From GCA-2731375 sp964631725 (GTDB lineage Bacteria > Pseudomonadota > Alphaproteobacteria > GCA-2731375), in assembly GCA_964631725.1 (NCBI GenBank), contig CAZVYX010000002.1, forward strand, positions 96,230 to 160,229: a DNA stretch of 64,000 bases, read 5' to 3'. The notes beneath the pieces are model-generated. The model searched no databases, was not told the DNA's origin, and saw only the letters and a program-made list of their open reading frames with translations. The position numbers and the translations under genes were made by a program. Shown here one piece after another: positions 43,383 through 51,492 of the stretch. How positions within the stretch are numbered: position 1 is the first letter of the stretch; each line of letters opens with the position of its first letter.

Positions 43383-44627
43383 ATGATCGTTTTTACCAAT
43401 GCCCGCATCTTCGACGGTTCCTCCAAGGACCTGGCGGAGGGTAAATCCGTCATCGTCGCGGACGGCAAGATCAAGGATATCAGCGCTGCGCCGGTTGACG
43501 ATCCGGCCGCGACGATCATCGATTGCGGCGGCCGGGTGCTGATGCCGGGCATGATCGATGCCCACATTCATGCCTACTTCCAGGACGTGAACATGAACCG
43601 GCTGCAACGTTTGCCGGCCACCATGTACGCCCATCACGCGGCCAATATTCTGCATGACATGCTGGACCGTGGTTTTACCTCGGTGCGTGACACGGGCGGC
43701 GCCGATTTCGGCCTGTGGCTGGCCATCGATCAGCGCCTGATCACGGCGCCGCGCCTGTATTATTGCGAAAAGGCGTTGAGCCAGACCGGCGGGCACATCG
43801 ATATGCGCCATCACCTGGACTACAGCCCCCAGGACAACGAGGCCGTGATGTGCGGCTGTTGTTTCACCAATCCCCTCGGCGTCATCGTCGATGGCGTCGA
43901 TGCGGTGCGCCGGGTGATCCGGGAACAGCTGCGCCGGGGCGCTTCGTTTATCAAGTTCTGCGGCTCGGGCGGGGTCAGCTCGGTCTCCGATCCGCTGGAT
44001 GGCATCCAGTTTTCCAGGGACGAAGTCCGCGCCATTGTCGAGGAGGTCGAGAACCATCACGTCTATTGCACGGCCCATGTCCATCCCGACCAGGGTATCA
44101 AGCGGGTCATTGAATTGGGCGTGCACGGCGTTGAGCACGGCACGCTGATCGAAGCCGATACCGCCAACATGGCGGCGGACAAGGGGACCTTCATCGTACC
44201 GACCCTGGCCGTCATTTTCGGTATGGCGGACGAAGGCGAGGAGATGGGCCTGCCGGCGGAATCGTTGGCCAAATTGGAACTGATCGCCGATCAGGCCATT
44301 GACCGGCTGAACCATATGAAGCGCGCCGGCGTGCGGGTTGGCTTCGGCACCGACCTGATCGGCGCCTTGCACCCGCGGCAATGCACCGAGTTCGCATTGC
44401 GCGCAAACGTCTTCTCCAACCTGGAACTGCTCAACCAGGTTACCGGGATGAATGCGGATATCGTCGGGCAGAAGGACAAGATTGGCACCATCAAAGCGGG
44501 CGCACTGGCCGATATTCTGGTCGTTGACGGTAACCCGATGGAGGATATTGATCTGTTGGCCCGCGACGGCGCGGGCCTGTCGGTGATCATGAAGGACGGT
44601 GAATTCCACAAGAACCTGCTGTCATGA
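43383..44627 (+). CDS. Metal-dependent amidohydrolase (imidazolonepropionase/prolidase-like)
   Basis: Amidohydrolase-superfamily enzyme (414 residues) with the usual small beta-sandwich from both ends and a TIM barrel. Metal ligands: HIH in IDAHIHAYF (about 58-64), the bridging Lys in FIKFCGSGGVSS, His in TAHVHPDQGIKR and GVEHGTLIEAD, and the catalytic Asp in FGTDLIG. The FIKxxxSGGVxS segment marks the subgroup that hydrolyses N-acyl or prolidase-type amides. GAGAGG lies upstream of the ATG. The native substrate is unknown; context suggests an amide or lactam intermediate. Confidence 0.9.
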   Translation: MIVFTNARIFDGSSKDLAEGKSVIVADGKIKDISAAPVDDPAATIIDCGGRVLMPGMIDAHIHAYFQDVNMNRLQRLPATMYAHHAANILHDMLDRGFTSVRDTGGADFGLWLAIDQRLITAPRLYYCEKALSQTGGHIDMRHHLDYSPQDNEAVMCGCCFTNPLGVIVDGVDAVRRVIREQLRRGASFIKFCGSGGVSSVSDPLDGIQFSRDEVRAIVEEVENHHVYCTAHVHPDQGIKRVIELGVHGVEHGTLIEADTANMAADKGTFIVPTLAVIFGMADEGEEMGLPAESLAKLELIADQAIDRLNHMKRAGVRVGFGTDLIGALHPRQCTEFALRANVFSNLELLNQVTGMNADIVGQKDKIGTIKAGALADILVVDGNPMEDIDLLARDGAGLSVIMKDGEFHKNLLS

Positions 44628-44756
44628 TATGTATTGGAGAGCGGAAGACTCCTGAGCGTTCAGTCGCCGGGAAAACCATGCAAACCAAGTTGAAGCAATG
44701 CCGGAACTCCCGTAGATTTGCCGGCACTTGACGAAAGTGGATTGGAACGAGCGAGC

Positions 44757-45305
44757 ATGAGCGAAAACGACCCACTGGCGGAGGAATATGCCGCGACCTT
44801 TGCCGCCGCTGTCTATAGCCGCGACCTGCAGGACCGCGATGCCCTGTCTCGGTTCGCGGCCGAGTTGCGGGCCGAGGGGGTGCGCGTCGGCGGCCTGGTG
44901 CAGGAGGTTCTGCGCAACGATGACGGCGGCAGCACCGGCATCGATATCGTCGAAATCGACACCGGCCGGCGCATTGCCATCAACCGGCCGACCAAGGAAA
45001 CCCTGGACAGCCATTCCTGCTCCCTCAACACCTCCGCTCTGACGGAATCCACCGAGGCCTTGCGCCGGGCGATCCGCGAGAACATGGACCTGATCGTTCT
45101 GGAAAAATTCGGCGAGCAGGAACAAAAGGGCCAGGGCCTGAGCGATGAAATCTTCATGGCGATCGCGGAGGAAATTCCCCTGTTGATCGCGGTGCCCGAA
45201 TTCGCCCTGGACCTCTGGCAGGAGCGTAGCGGCGAGATGGGCCAGACCTTGAGCTATGACGTGGATGCGTTCCGCCAATGGTGGGCCACGGCGCGGCAAA
45301 GCTGA
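44757..45305 (+). CDS. DUF2478 protein (nucleoside-triphosphatase THEP1-related)
   Basis: A 182-residue protein matching DUF2478: DRDALSRFAAELRAEGVRVGGLVQEV at the N-terminus, the central TGRRIAINRP, LIVLEKFGEQEQKGQGLSDEI (family NRFGKxExxGxGL) and a C-terminal DVDAFRQWWATA. The P-loop of active THEP1 NTPases is not evident. DUF2478 genes usually travel with molybdate uptake or molybdoenzymes; here it precedes a Rieske dioxygenase by 6 bases. GGAACGAG before the ATG at 44757 decides the start. Role unknown. Confidence 0.82.
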   Translation: MSENDPLAEEYAATFAAAVYSRDLQDRDALSRFAAELRAEGVRVGGLVQEVLRNDDGGSTGIDIVEIDTGRRIAINRPTKETLDSHSCSLNTSALTESTEALRRAIRENMDLIVLEKFGEQEQKGQGLSDEIFMAIAEEIPLLIAVPEFALDLWQERSGEMGQTLSYDVDAFRQWWATARQS

Positions 45306-45311
45306 CAGGGC

Positions 45312-46619
45312 ATGACATCCGATCCGTTGATCACGGAAGGCGCCGACCCGGCCAGCTTTCGCGTTGATCGGCGGATTTATACCGATCCCGAGATTTTCGA
45401 CCGTGAGCTGCGGCAGATATTCGCGCGCGGCTGGGTCTACCTTTGTCATGAAAGCCAGGTCGCGGCCCATGGCGATTATTACGCCACCTACATGGGCGCC
45501 CAGCCGGTTTTCGTCATTCGCCAGCGCGGCGGCGCCATCGGCGCCTTCATCAACGCCTGTTCCCATCGTGGCGCGGTTCTGACACCGAGACGCCGAGGCC
45601 GGGCCCGCACCCTGGTTTGCCGCTTTCATGGCTGGTGTTTCAATACAGAAGGCGACTGCGTCAAGGTGAAGGAGGAGGAGGCGGGCTGGCCGGACGGCAT
45701 CGCCAAAGAGGACTATGGTCTGACGCCGGTGGCCCGGGTCGGTAACTATCGCGGCTTCGTTTTCGGCTGTCTTGACGGGGAGGTCGCCGCCTTGGAAGAT
45801 CACCTGGGCGCGGCCCGTCCGTTCATTGATCTGCTGGCCGATCAATCGCCCGATGGTCTGGAAGTGGTGCCGGGGCAGCAGACCTACCTCATCCGCGGCA
45901 ATTGGAAGATGCAGGCCGAGAATGGCGTCGACGGCTACCACGTGGGCACGGTGCACCGCATTTTCGGCCAAGCCATGGGGATGCGGGAAGCCCTGGGCGA
46001 TGACCAGGGCAAACGCCCGACCGAGGCGGGCCGCATCGCCGGCACCGTCGCCACGGGCTGCTACGATATCGGCAACGGCCATAACATCATTTGGGCCGGC
46101 CGGGCCAACCCGGGCGTAGCGCCGTTGTTCGAGGCGGAGGCGCGATTGTTGCAAAGTTTCAGCGCCGACAAGGTTGATTGGATGCTGCGCCGGGGCCGCA
46201 ACCTGTTCCTCTTCCCCAATGTGCAGTTGATGGACCAGTCATCGACCCAGATCAGGGTCTTCCGCCCGCTTTCCCCCGACCGCACGGAAGTCCGCGTCTA
46301 TTGCATCGCGCCGAAGGGCGAGAGCCGGACCGCCCGCATTGCCCGCCTGCGCAAGTTCGAGGATTTCTTCATGGTCACCGGCATGGCGACGCCGGATGAT
46401 CTGGCCGCCCTGGAGGATTGCCAGATCGGCTCCCACGGCAGCCAGGCCCGCTGGAACCGCATGGACCGGGGCCTGACCCAGGTATTGCCGGGCCCCGACG
46501 ATGACGCCAGGGCCCTGGGCGCGGATGTCGCCGCCTCCGCCCCGCGCTGGGACCACGAAACGCTCTATCATGGCTATTTCCGCCATTGGCGGGCGATGAT
46601 GGAGCGGCAGGGTGGCTGA
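45312..46619 (+). CDS. Aromatic-ring-hydroxylating dioxygenase, large (alpha) subunit
   Basis: Rieske non-heme iron oxygenase alpha subunit (435 residues). The [2Fe-2S] ligands are C83, H85, C103 and H106 (CSHRG ... CRFHGW). The mononuclear iron site follows in AENGVDGYHVGTVH, supplying the bridging Asp and two His ligands; the third ligand lies in the C-terminal half. It should add O2 to an aromatic ring using electrons from a ferredoxin/reductase pair, which is not encoded in this window. The beta-subunit gene overlaps its end by 8 bases. Confidence 0.93.
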   Translation: MTSDPLITEGADPASFRVDRRIYTDPEIFDRELRQIFARGWVYLCHESQVAAHGDYYATYMGAQPVFVIRQRGGAIGAFINACSHRGAVLTPRRRGRARTLVCRFHGWCFNTEGDCVKVKEEEAGWPDGIAKEDYGLTPVARVGNYRGFVFGCLDGEVAALEDHLGAARPFIDLLADQSPDGLEVVPGQQTYLIRGNWKMQAENGVDGYHVGTVHRIFGQAMGMREALGDDQGKRPTEAGRIAGTVATGCYDIGNGHNIIWAGRANPGVAPLFEAEARLLQSFSADKVDWMLRRGRNLFLFPNVQLMDQSSTQIRVFRPLSPDRTEVRVYCIAPKGESRTARIARLRKFEDFFMVTGMATPDDLAALEDCQIGSHGSQARWNRMDRGLTQVLPGPDDDARALGADVAASAPRWDHETLYHGYFRHWRAMMERQGG

Positions 46620-47103
46620 TCTCCAGGAACAGGTCCGCGATCTGCTCTATCTGGAAGCCGATTTTCTGGACCGGCAACGCTGGGATGATTGGCTGGCGCT
46701 GTATGCCGAGGATTGCGTCTATTGGGCGCCCTCGTGGCTGTCCGAGGATGAGTTGGGCGATGATCCGGAGATGCAGGTCAACACCATCTACATCGTCGGC
46801 AAGCCGGGCCTGGCGGCGCGCCTGCACCGCATATCATCCGGCCAGGCCTACGCCCAGGCGCCCCTGACGCGGACCTCCCACCTGGTGGATACGGTGCGCC
46901 TGCTGGAAGAGGACGATGACAAGATCCTGGCCTCGGCCAAATGGATGACCCTGTCCGTCGACAGCCGCATGGGCAAGCAGGTCAGGGGCGGCTGGTATGA
47001 ATACGAACTGCGCCGGCTGGACCAAGGTTTGCTGATCGGCCGCAAGAAAATCGTCCTGCTGGAAGACGTCATCGACGGCGCCGTGGACATTCATCAAATT
47101 TGA
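46612..47103 (+). CDS. Aromatic-ring-hydroxylating dioxygenase, small (beta) subunit
   Basis: A 163-residue beta subunit of the NTF2-like fold that builds the alpha3beta3 hexamer. LLYLEADFLDRQRWDDWLALYAEDCVYWAP is the family opening, and RTSHLVDTVRLLEEDDDKILASAKW follows. It starts at a GTG overlapping the alpha-subunit stop by 8 bases, with GGAGCGGCAGG upstream, so translation is coupled. Intact and of normal length. Confidence 0.92.
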   Translation: MADLQEQVRDLLYLEADFLDRQRWDDWLALYAEDCVYWAPSWLSEDELGDDPEMQVNTIYIVGKPGLAARLHRISSGQAYAQAPLTRTSHLVDTVRLLEEDDDKILASAKWMTLSVDSRMGKQVRGGWYEYELRRLDQGLLIGRKKIVLLEDVIDGAVDIHQI

Positions 47104-47160
47104 TTGGGGTAGGGGGCCCAACGTGAGGCAATGCCAATTTGGCCCTATCTTTCTCTTGTC

Positions 47161-47176
47161 ATATTGAGTTCAATAT
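47161..47176. promoter_or_regulatory. ATATTGA-GT-TCAATAT palindrome upstream of a small membrane protein
   Basis: A perfect 7-bp inverted repeat with a 2-base centre, 36 bases before the ATG at 47212. A candidate sigma-70 element (TTGGCC, 17 bases, TATTGA) overlaps it, so the palindrome may be an operator. Confidence 0.35.
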
Positions 47177-47211
47177 AGGTCTTCGGCGCAGATACGCGGA
47201 GGTTCTGATCC

Positions 47212-47367
47212 ATGCGGATACCCCTGGTCTTTCATACGCTCGACTATATTCGGGAAATTGACGAGAAGCCGCGCGCCGCCAACAGACTGAAAATGGTGGA
47301 AACCGCCCTTATCAGCCTGGCGGGGATCGTCGTGACGGTCCTGCTACTGTGGATTTTTCGTGGGTAA
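47212..47367 (+). CDS. 51-residue single-span membrane protein
   Basis: Small ORF with a charged N-terminal part (LDYIREIDEKPRAANRL) and one C-terminal hydrophobic helix (ALISLAGIVVTVLLLWIF) ending in RG. GGAGG lies 9-10 bases before the ATG, and a palindromic element is upstream. It is not similar to the two tiny proteins at 17231 and 22227. It follows the dioxygenase beta gene by 108 bases and may have its own promoter. Function unknown. Confidence 0.6.
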   Translation: MRIPLVFHTLDYIREIDEKPRAANRLKMVETALISLAGIVVTVLLLWIFRG

Positions 47368-47493
47368 GTTTGAATTGCAGTGACGGTTTACCGGATAGAC
47401 CGCTTTCCCATTGGGAATTCATAGGAATTCGTCCCAACTCGAGAGACAACGCAAAATACAAGACCTGACCCCAATTCCTTCATGCACCAAGAA

Positions 47494-48309
47494 TTAAGTC
47501 TTGAGTGCACGAAGCAACTCCCGGCCAAATGCCGTGAACTCAAAAAGGTAAACTACTTCTGGCATGTCTGATAATTCGTGCGTGCCATGTCTTTGATCGA
47601 AGGATGAAACAGCGCTTCTGACAATGCTAAGGAAACCATCCTTTCCGGCTTCTTTAGTCTTCATGTCGACAATTTTGAACTTTTCGAGATTCGTTATTCC
47701 CAATTCAAGAGCGTCGGAGTTCCCATCTGTCAACTTGATAGGATCTATCAGCAGCTTGATTTCATTGCGGTCAGTAAGAGGAATTTCCTCTATCGGAATT
47801 TTCGCTTGGATACTATTCCTCCAGTCGCCCGCACCGATTGATTTTGACATTTCCATTAGCAAACGGGCGTCAACTGGCTCAAATTGTTTGACAATATCAA
47901 TAAAATCCCGGCGCACAGAAAATGACCGATCTGAATCAAGGGCGTTCGCGATAAGTCTGGCAAATAATTCTTGGAGTTCTTCGCGGGTTTCATCTTGTCC
48001 CGTAAGGAGAAGTGGTATGATGACGCTCGGACTGGGTTCGCATTCTTCAGGCTTTGTGCCACGACCACGAAGCAATTCTTCAGTGCGGCCCGCCAAGCGA
48101 TCCTTGTTTCTAATGCGGGTTTCGTGCAACCAATCGCCGCCCGCCAAGCCAACGAAATCCTCGGGGATCGAACCTAGTACCTTTCTGATGTGTCCAGCAG
48201 CTTGACCACCCGCATTGATTGCGGTTTCGGCAGTCTTTGCTATCTCCTGAGCGGCCTTGGAAACTTCGATAATGGCCGTGATTTCTTTTTCGCCTTCGCT
48301 ATCAGTCAT
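47494..48309 (-). CDS. Abi-alpha / DUF4393 family protein (putative abortive infection)
   Basis: A 271-residue protein with markedly lower G+C than its neighbours, a sign of transfer. The conserved block is VGLAGGDWLHETRIRNKDRLAGR, then SVIIPLLLTGQDETREELQELFARLIANAL, which matches the DUF4393/Abi-alpha signature (IPLL, E-E-L, W/F-A-x-L-x-A-N-A). The C-terminus VVYLFEFTAFGRELLRA is also typical. Members include lactococcal abortive-infection proteins, but most are untested. The ATG at 48309 is used; the frame is open to 48384. A short ORF upstream overlaps this start. Confidence 0.75.
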   Translation of the reverse strand: MTDSEGEKEITAIIEVSKAAQEIAKTAETAINAGGQAAGHIRKVLGSIPEDFVGLAGGDWLHETRIRNKDRLAGRTEELLRGRGTKPEECEPSPSVIIPLLLTGQDETREELQELFARLIANALDSDRSFSVRRDFIDIVKQFEPVDARLLMEMSKSIGAGDWRNSIQAKIPIEEIPLTDRNEIKLLIDPIKLTDGNSDALELGITNLEKFKIVDMKTKEAGKDGFLSIVRSAVSSFDQRHGTHELSDMPEVVYLFEFTAFGRELLRALKT

Positions 48310-48457
48310 GACGTGAATCCGTCTTTTCTGCTGATGGCAGTGCTTTCGGACTGGCCGGGAGCTCAAGCGCGGCCAATTTGGCACCTAGTTCGTGGTGGAT
48401 ATAACGCTGGGTGGTGGTGGCATTGTCAAGGGCCAGAGTTAGGAGTTTCGGCGACAT
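48302..48457 (-). CDS. Possible 51-residue protein overlapping the Abi-alpha start
   Basis: A short ORF (MSPKLLTLALDNATT start) whose stop TGA lies inside the first codons of the Abi-alpha gene, an 8-base overlap typical of translational coupling. Its ribosome site is weak and no family is recognised; it is predicted to be helical at the N-terminus (LLTLALDNATTTQRYIHHEL). It could be a leader peptide or a partner protein. The remaining stretch up to 48530 shows no other gene. Confidence 0.3.
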   Translation of the reverse strand: MSPKLLTLALDNATTTQRYIHHELGAKLAALELPASPKALPSAEKTDSRHD

Positions 48458-48530
48458 TTCGCTAATCAGGCCCACTACGATGACAATTACAGCGACGACT
48501 TACGAACTAAGCCGCTACCCCACTTCAGCC

Positions 48531-48812
48531 TCAATGGCGGCGGGCGGCGACGATGAGGGCGTCGATGGTTTCCTCGCCCAGGGCCTTCATGGCCTCCAGG
48601 CGGTGCATGCCTTCGATCAGGACATAGCGGTTGTTGCCACGGCGGACCTGAATGGGGATCTTCTGCCCCTCTTCCAATATGCTTTCGGCCAGGTCATCGA
48701 CCTTTTCCTGCTCCAGGGTGCTACGGCGCTTTGCCGGCACATAGATTTCCGCTACCTTGATCGCCAAGCTTTCCATCTTCACCTCGGCATGGGCCATTAG
48801 GTCGTTACGCAT
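48531..48812 (-). CDS. Small ParB N-terminal-domain protein
   Basis: A 93-residue protein consisting almost entirely of one ParB/sulfiredoxin-like domain: VAEIYVPAKRRSTLEQEKVDDLAESI, then QKIPIQVRRGNNRYVLIEGMHRLEA, where GMHRLEA replaces the GERRxRA CTP-binding motif of true ParB. No helix-turn-helix follows, so it is not a partition protein. Small stand-alone copies with this sequence style occur widely in Alphaproteobacteria; function unknown. ATG at 48812 is taken; internal ATGs at 48797 and 48776 are alternatives. Confidence 0.75.
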   Translation of the reverse strand: MRNDLMAHAEVKMESLAIKVAEIYVPAKRRSTLEQEKVDDLAESILEEGQKIPIQVRRGNNRYVLIEGMHRLEAMKALGEETIDALIVAARRH

Positions 48813-48915
48813 TGTATTCGATCTATCCGGGTTTTTCGACCGGTGCTTGCGGCCACGAAGGGATAGGCGGAGAGGGGGAAGGGGCGAGACGGGCGCGGCG
48901 CAAAGGAGGTGTGCG

Positions 48916-49698
48916 ATGAGCAGCAATCTGGAACTTGAGATCAATGAAGGCGTGGCCCTTCTGACCATGAATAACCCGCCCCTGAACGTGGCGACGTTGC
49001 AATCCACCCGGCAAATGTATGAGGCCCTGGACCAGTTGGCCGGGAACGGCGAGGTTCTGGTTCTTGTCGTCCGCGGCGGCGGCGACCGCGCCTTCAGCGC
49101 CGGCTCCGACATCGGCGAATTCCCCAGCTATCTGGCCGACGGCAACGTGATCGAGAAAAAGCTGCGGTTCGAGAATGAAACCCTGTCCAAGCTGGCTGCC
49201 TTTCCCAAACCCACCGTCGCCGCCCTGAACGGCCTGGCCTATGGCGGTGGCCTGGAACTGGCGGTCTGCTGCGACCTGATCGTCGCCGACGAGAGCGCCC
49301 GGCTGAGCCTGCCGGAAATTAAGCTGGGCGTCTTCCCTGGCTCGGGCGGCACCCTGCGGGTGACCAAGCGCATCGGCCCCGCACGGGCCAAGGAGATGAT
49401 GTTCCTGGGCGAGCCGATCTCGGCCGCGCAGGCGTTGGAATGGGGCCTGGTGAACCGGGTCGCGGCCCAGGGGGAGGCCACGTCCGAAGCCCTGGCGCTG
49501 GCCAGGGAGCTCAGCAAGCGCCCCAACATCGCGCTGCAGGGCTGCAAGAAGGCGATCGATGAAGGCGTCGCCATGGCGGAGGACGCGGCCATCGAACAGG
49601 TGCTTGAGCTCATGGATCAGGCCTTTTCCAGCGATGACGGACGCGAAGGCGTGCGGGCGTTCTTCGCCAAGGAAGAACCGAAATTCAGGCATTCGTGA
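48916..49698 (+). CDS. Enoyl-CoA hydratase/isomerase family protein
   Basis: Crotonase-fold enzyme (260 residues). The oxyanion-hole segments are FSAGSDIGEF and NGLAYGGGLELAVCCD, and the active-site region is LPEIKLGVFPGSGGTLRVTKRIG, where a catalytic Glu is kept (LPEIKLG). A textbook AAAGGAGGTG lies 6 bases before the ATG at 48916. It probably hydrates or isomerises an unsaturated acyl-CoA in the local catabolic route. An MFS gene follows 12 bases after its stop. Confidence 0.9.
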   Translation: MSSNLELEINEGVALLTMNNPPLNVATLQSTRQMYEALDQLAGNGEVLVLVVRGGGDRAFSAGSDIGEFPSYLADGNVIEKKLRFENETLSKLAAFPKPTVAALNGLAYGGGLELAVCCDLIVADESARLSLPEIKLGVFPGSGGTLRVTKRIGPARAKEMMFLGEPISAAQALEWGLVNRVAAQGEATSEALALARELSKRPNIALQGCKKAIDEGVAMAEDAAIEQVLELMDQAFSSDDGREGVRAFFAKEEPKFRHS

Positions 49699-49710
49699 CG
49701 GCATGATTTG

Positions 49711-51075
49711 ATGTCGGAAATGAATGTACCCAACCCGGGTTCCGCCGGGACGGAGGGCGGCGGGCGGCGTCTGCCGTTCTTCTACGGCTGGATCGTGGTC
49801 GCCGTGGCTTTCGTTACCATGGGTATCGGGGTCAATTCGCGGACCGCCTTTTCCCTGTTGTTCCCGCCCATATTGGATGAGTTCGGTTGGAGCCGGGGCA
49901 GCCTGGCGGCAACCTTTTCCATCGGTTTCATGGTCTCGGCCCTGATCACGCCACTGATCGGCATGATGATGGACCGGGTCGGCCCGCGCCTGGTTCTGCC
50001 CACGGGCGCGGTGCTGGTCAGCGTCGGCCTGATGGCCACCACGTTCGGGACGGCGCCCTGGCATTTCTATCTGACACTTGGTGTGCTGGTGGTCGGCGGC
50101 TCGATCTTCATGAGCTATATCGGCCATACGCTGTTCCTGCCCAACTGGTTCAACCGCAAGCGGGGCCTGGCCCTTGGCCTGGCCTTTGCCGGCGTCGGCA
50201 TCGGCTCGGTGACGATTTTTCCCTGGATGCAGCATTCCATCGATACCGCCGGCTGGCGCGAAAGCTGCTGGGTTCTGGCCGTCATCATTCTGGTCGTCCT
50301 GGTGCCGTTGAATGTGATCTTCCAGCGCCACAAGCCCGAGGATTTGGGCCTGCTGCCCGATGGCGACGACCTGTTTGACGTCGCCGCGCAAGAGAACGGC
50401 GCCGGGGAAGGGGCGGTGGCGGTTGACCCCGCCGTCATCGATCGGCAATGGGCCGAGACCGAATGGACCCTGCCCCTGGCCATACGCACGGCGCGGTTCT
50501 GGTGGCTGATGGCGTCGTTCATCGGCGCCCTTTACATCTGGTACGCGGTGCAGGTGCATCAGACCCGCTATCTGATCGACATCGGCATTTCGGCCGAGAC
50601 GGCCGCCTTGGCCCTTGGCCTGGTCGGTCTGGCCGGTGTGGTCGGGCAGATCTGGATTGGTCATCTGTCCGACCGCCTGGGCCGGGAATGGGCCTACACT
50701 GTGGCGCTGCTGGGTTTCCTCGGCACCTATGGCTGCCTCTATGCCCTGCGCCTGTGGCCGGAGATCTGGCTGATGTATCTGATGGTCGCCTTGCAGGGGT
50801 TCTTGGGCTACGGCACCTCGACCGTGTTTGCGGCGACGCCGGCGGATCTGTTTGGCGGCAAACACTATGGCCTGATCTTCGGCGTGCTGGCCACCGCCGC
50901 CTCGGCCGGGGCGGCCCTGGGCCCCTATCTCACCGGCCTTTCATTCGATATCCAGGGCAGTTACGACCGGGCGTTCATTTTGGCCGCCGTGGTCTGCGTG
51001 ATTTCCATCGCTGCGATGTGGCTGGCGGCGCCAAGGAAGGTGCGTCTGGTCGCCGGACAGGTACCGGAGGAATAA
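49711..51075 (+). CDS. MFS transporter (oxalate/formate or monocarboxylate type)
   Basis: Major-facilitator transporter (454 residues) with 12 helices and a central cytoplasmic loop rich in charged residues (about 215-245). The N-terminus GWIVVAVAFVTMGIGVNSRTAFSLLFPPI, the loop motif GMMMDRVGPRLVLPTGA and LPNWFNRKRGLALGLAFAG mark the MCT/OxlT-like group that carries organic acids. It directly follows the enoyl-CoA hydratase gene, so uptake of an organic acid degraded through CoA thioesters is likely. Confidence 0.88.
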   Translation: MSEMNVPNPGSAGTEGGGRRLPFFYGWIVVAVAFVTMGIGVNSRTAFSLLFPPILDEFGWSRGSLAATFSIGFMVSALITPLIGMMMDRVGPRLVLPTGAVLVSVGLMATTFGTAPWHFYLTLGVLVVGGSIFMSYIGHTLFLPNWFNRKRGLALGLAFAGVGIGSVTIFPWMQHSIDTAGWRESCWVLAVIILVVLVPLNVIFQRHKPEDLGLLPDGDDLFDVAAQENGAGEGAVAVDPAVIDRQWAETEWTLPLAIRTARFWWLMASFIGALYIWYAVQVHQTRYLIDIGISAETAALALGLVGLAGVVGQIWIGHLSDRLGREWAYTVALLGFLGTYGCLYALRLWPEIWLMYLMVALQGFLGYGTSTVFAATPADLFGGKHYGLIFGVLATAASAGAALGPYLTGLSFDIQGSYDRAFILAAVVCVISIAAMWLAAPRKVRLVAGQVPEE

Positions 51076-51088
51076 GCCTGCGTTTGGC

Positions 51089-51439
51089 CTATTTACAGGG
51101 CCAAGCCTGGGACAAGGCCTTGGCGATCAGGTTCTCGGCTGATAGCCGGCGTTCTTCGGAGTGTTTGCTCAGCCAGGCTTTTACCACATCGACCACCTCG
51201 CCCTTGGTCACGTCCTTGGGCGGGCAGACGGTCAGGCCGCCAAGGCGGTAGCCGTTCTCTTGCGCGGTTTCCAGGATGCCGGTGACATAGCGGAAACAAT
51301 AGCTTTCCATCCACGAACTCTTGGCCGTGCCGCAGTATTCATGGAGTTTATCGCCGCTGCCCTGGTCAGGCTTCGTTTGCGCCCCGGCCCAGCCGGACAG
51401 TGCCGTTAGGATCACCGCCAGCAACAATATCCGCCGCAT
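51089..51439 (-). CDS. Exported Rap1a/Tai-family protein
   Basis: A 116-residue protein with a signal peptide (ends GWAGA) and four cysteines in the Rap1a/Tai pattern: EYCGTAKSSWMESYCFRYVTGILE, then LTVCPPKDVTKGEVVDVVKAWLSKH and a final AWPC. The fold is that of type VI secretion immunity proteins, though many family members are orphans. No cognate effector or T6SS gene is nearby. The ATG at 51439 is preferred to 51445 because GGGAG lies 6 bases before it. Confidence 0.85.
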   Translation of the reverse strand: MRRILLLAVILTALSGWAGAQTKPDQGSGDKLHEYCGTAKSSWMESYCFRYVTGILETAQENGYRLGGLTVCPPKDVTKGEVVDVVKAWLSKHSEERRLSAENLIAKALSQAWPCK

Positions 51440-51492
51440 CGCCATCTCCCATCCGTTCGCGCCAGGCCTCCCGGGACGCCGGTCCCGCGTCC

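Noticed and set aside
43263..44609. A 448-codon minus-strand frame opposite the amidohydrolase
   Set aside because: The plus-strand gene has all metal ligands; the antisense product has none.
44622..46154. A 510-codon minus-strand frame opposite DUF2478 and dioxygenase alpha
   Set aside because: Shadow of convincing plus-strand genes with intact catalytic motifs.
48531..48812. Small ParB-domain gene as a sign of a plasmid or partition locus
   Set aside because: It has no helix-turn-helix, no ParA partner and no parS-like sites; stand-alone ParB-domain proteins are common on chromosomes.
48823..50865. A 680-codon minus-strand frame across the enoyl-CoA hydratase and MFS genes
   Set aside because: Antisense shadow of two clearly real genes; low-complexity, His/Gln/Gly-rich composition and no ribosome site.
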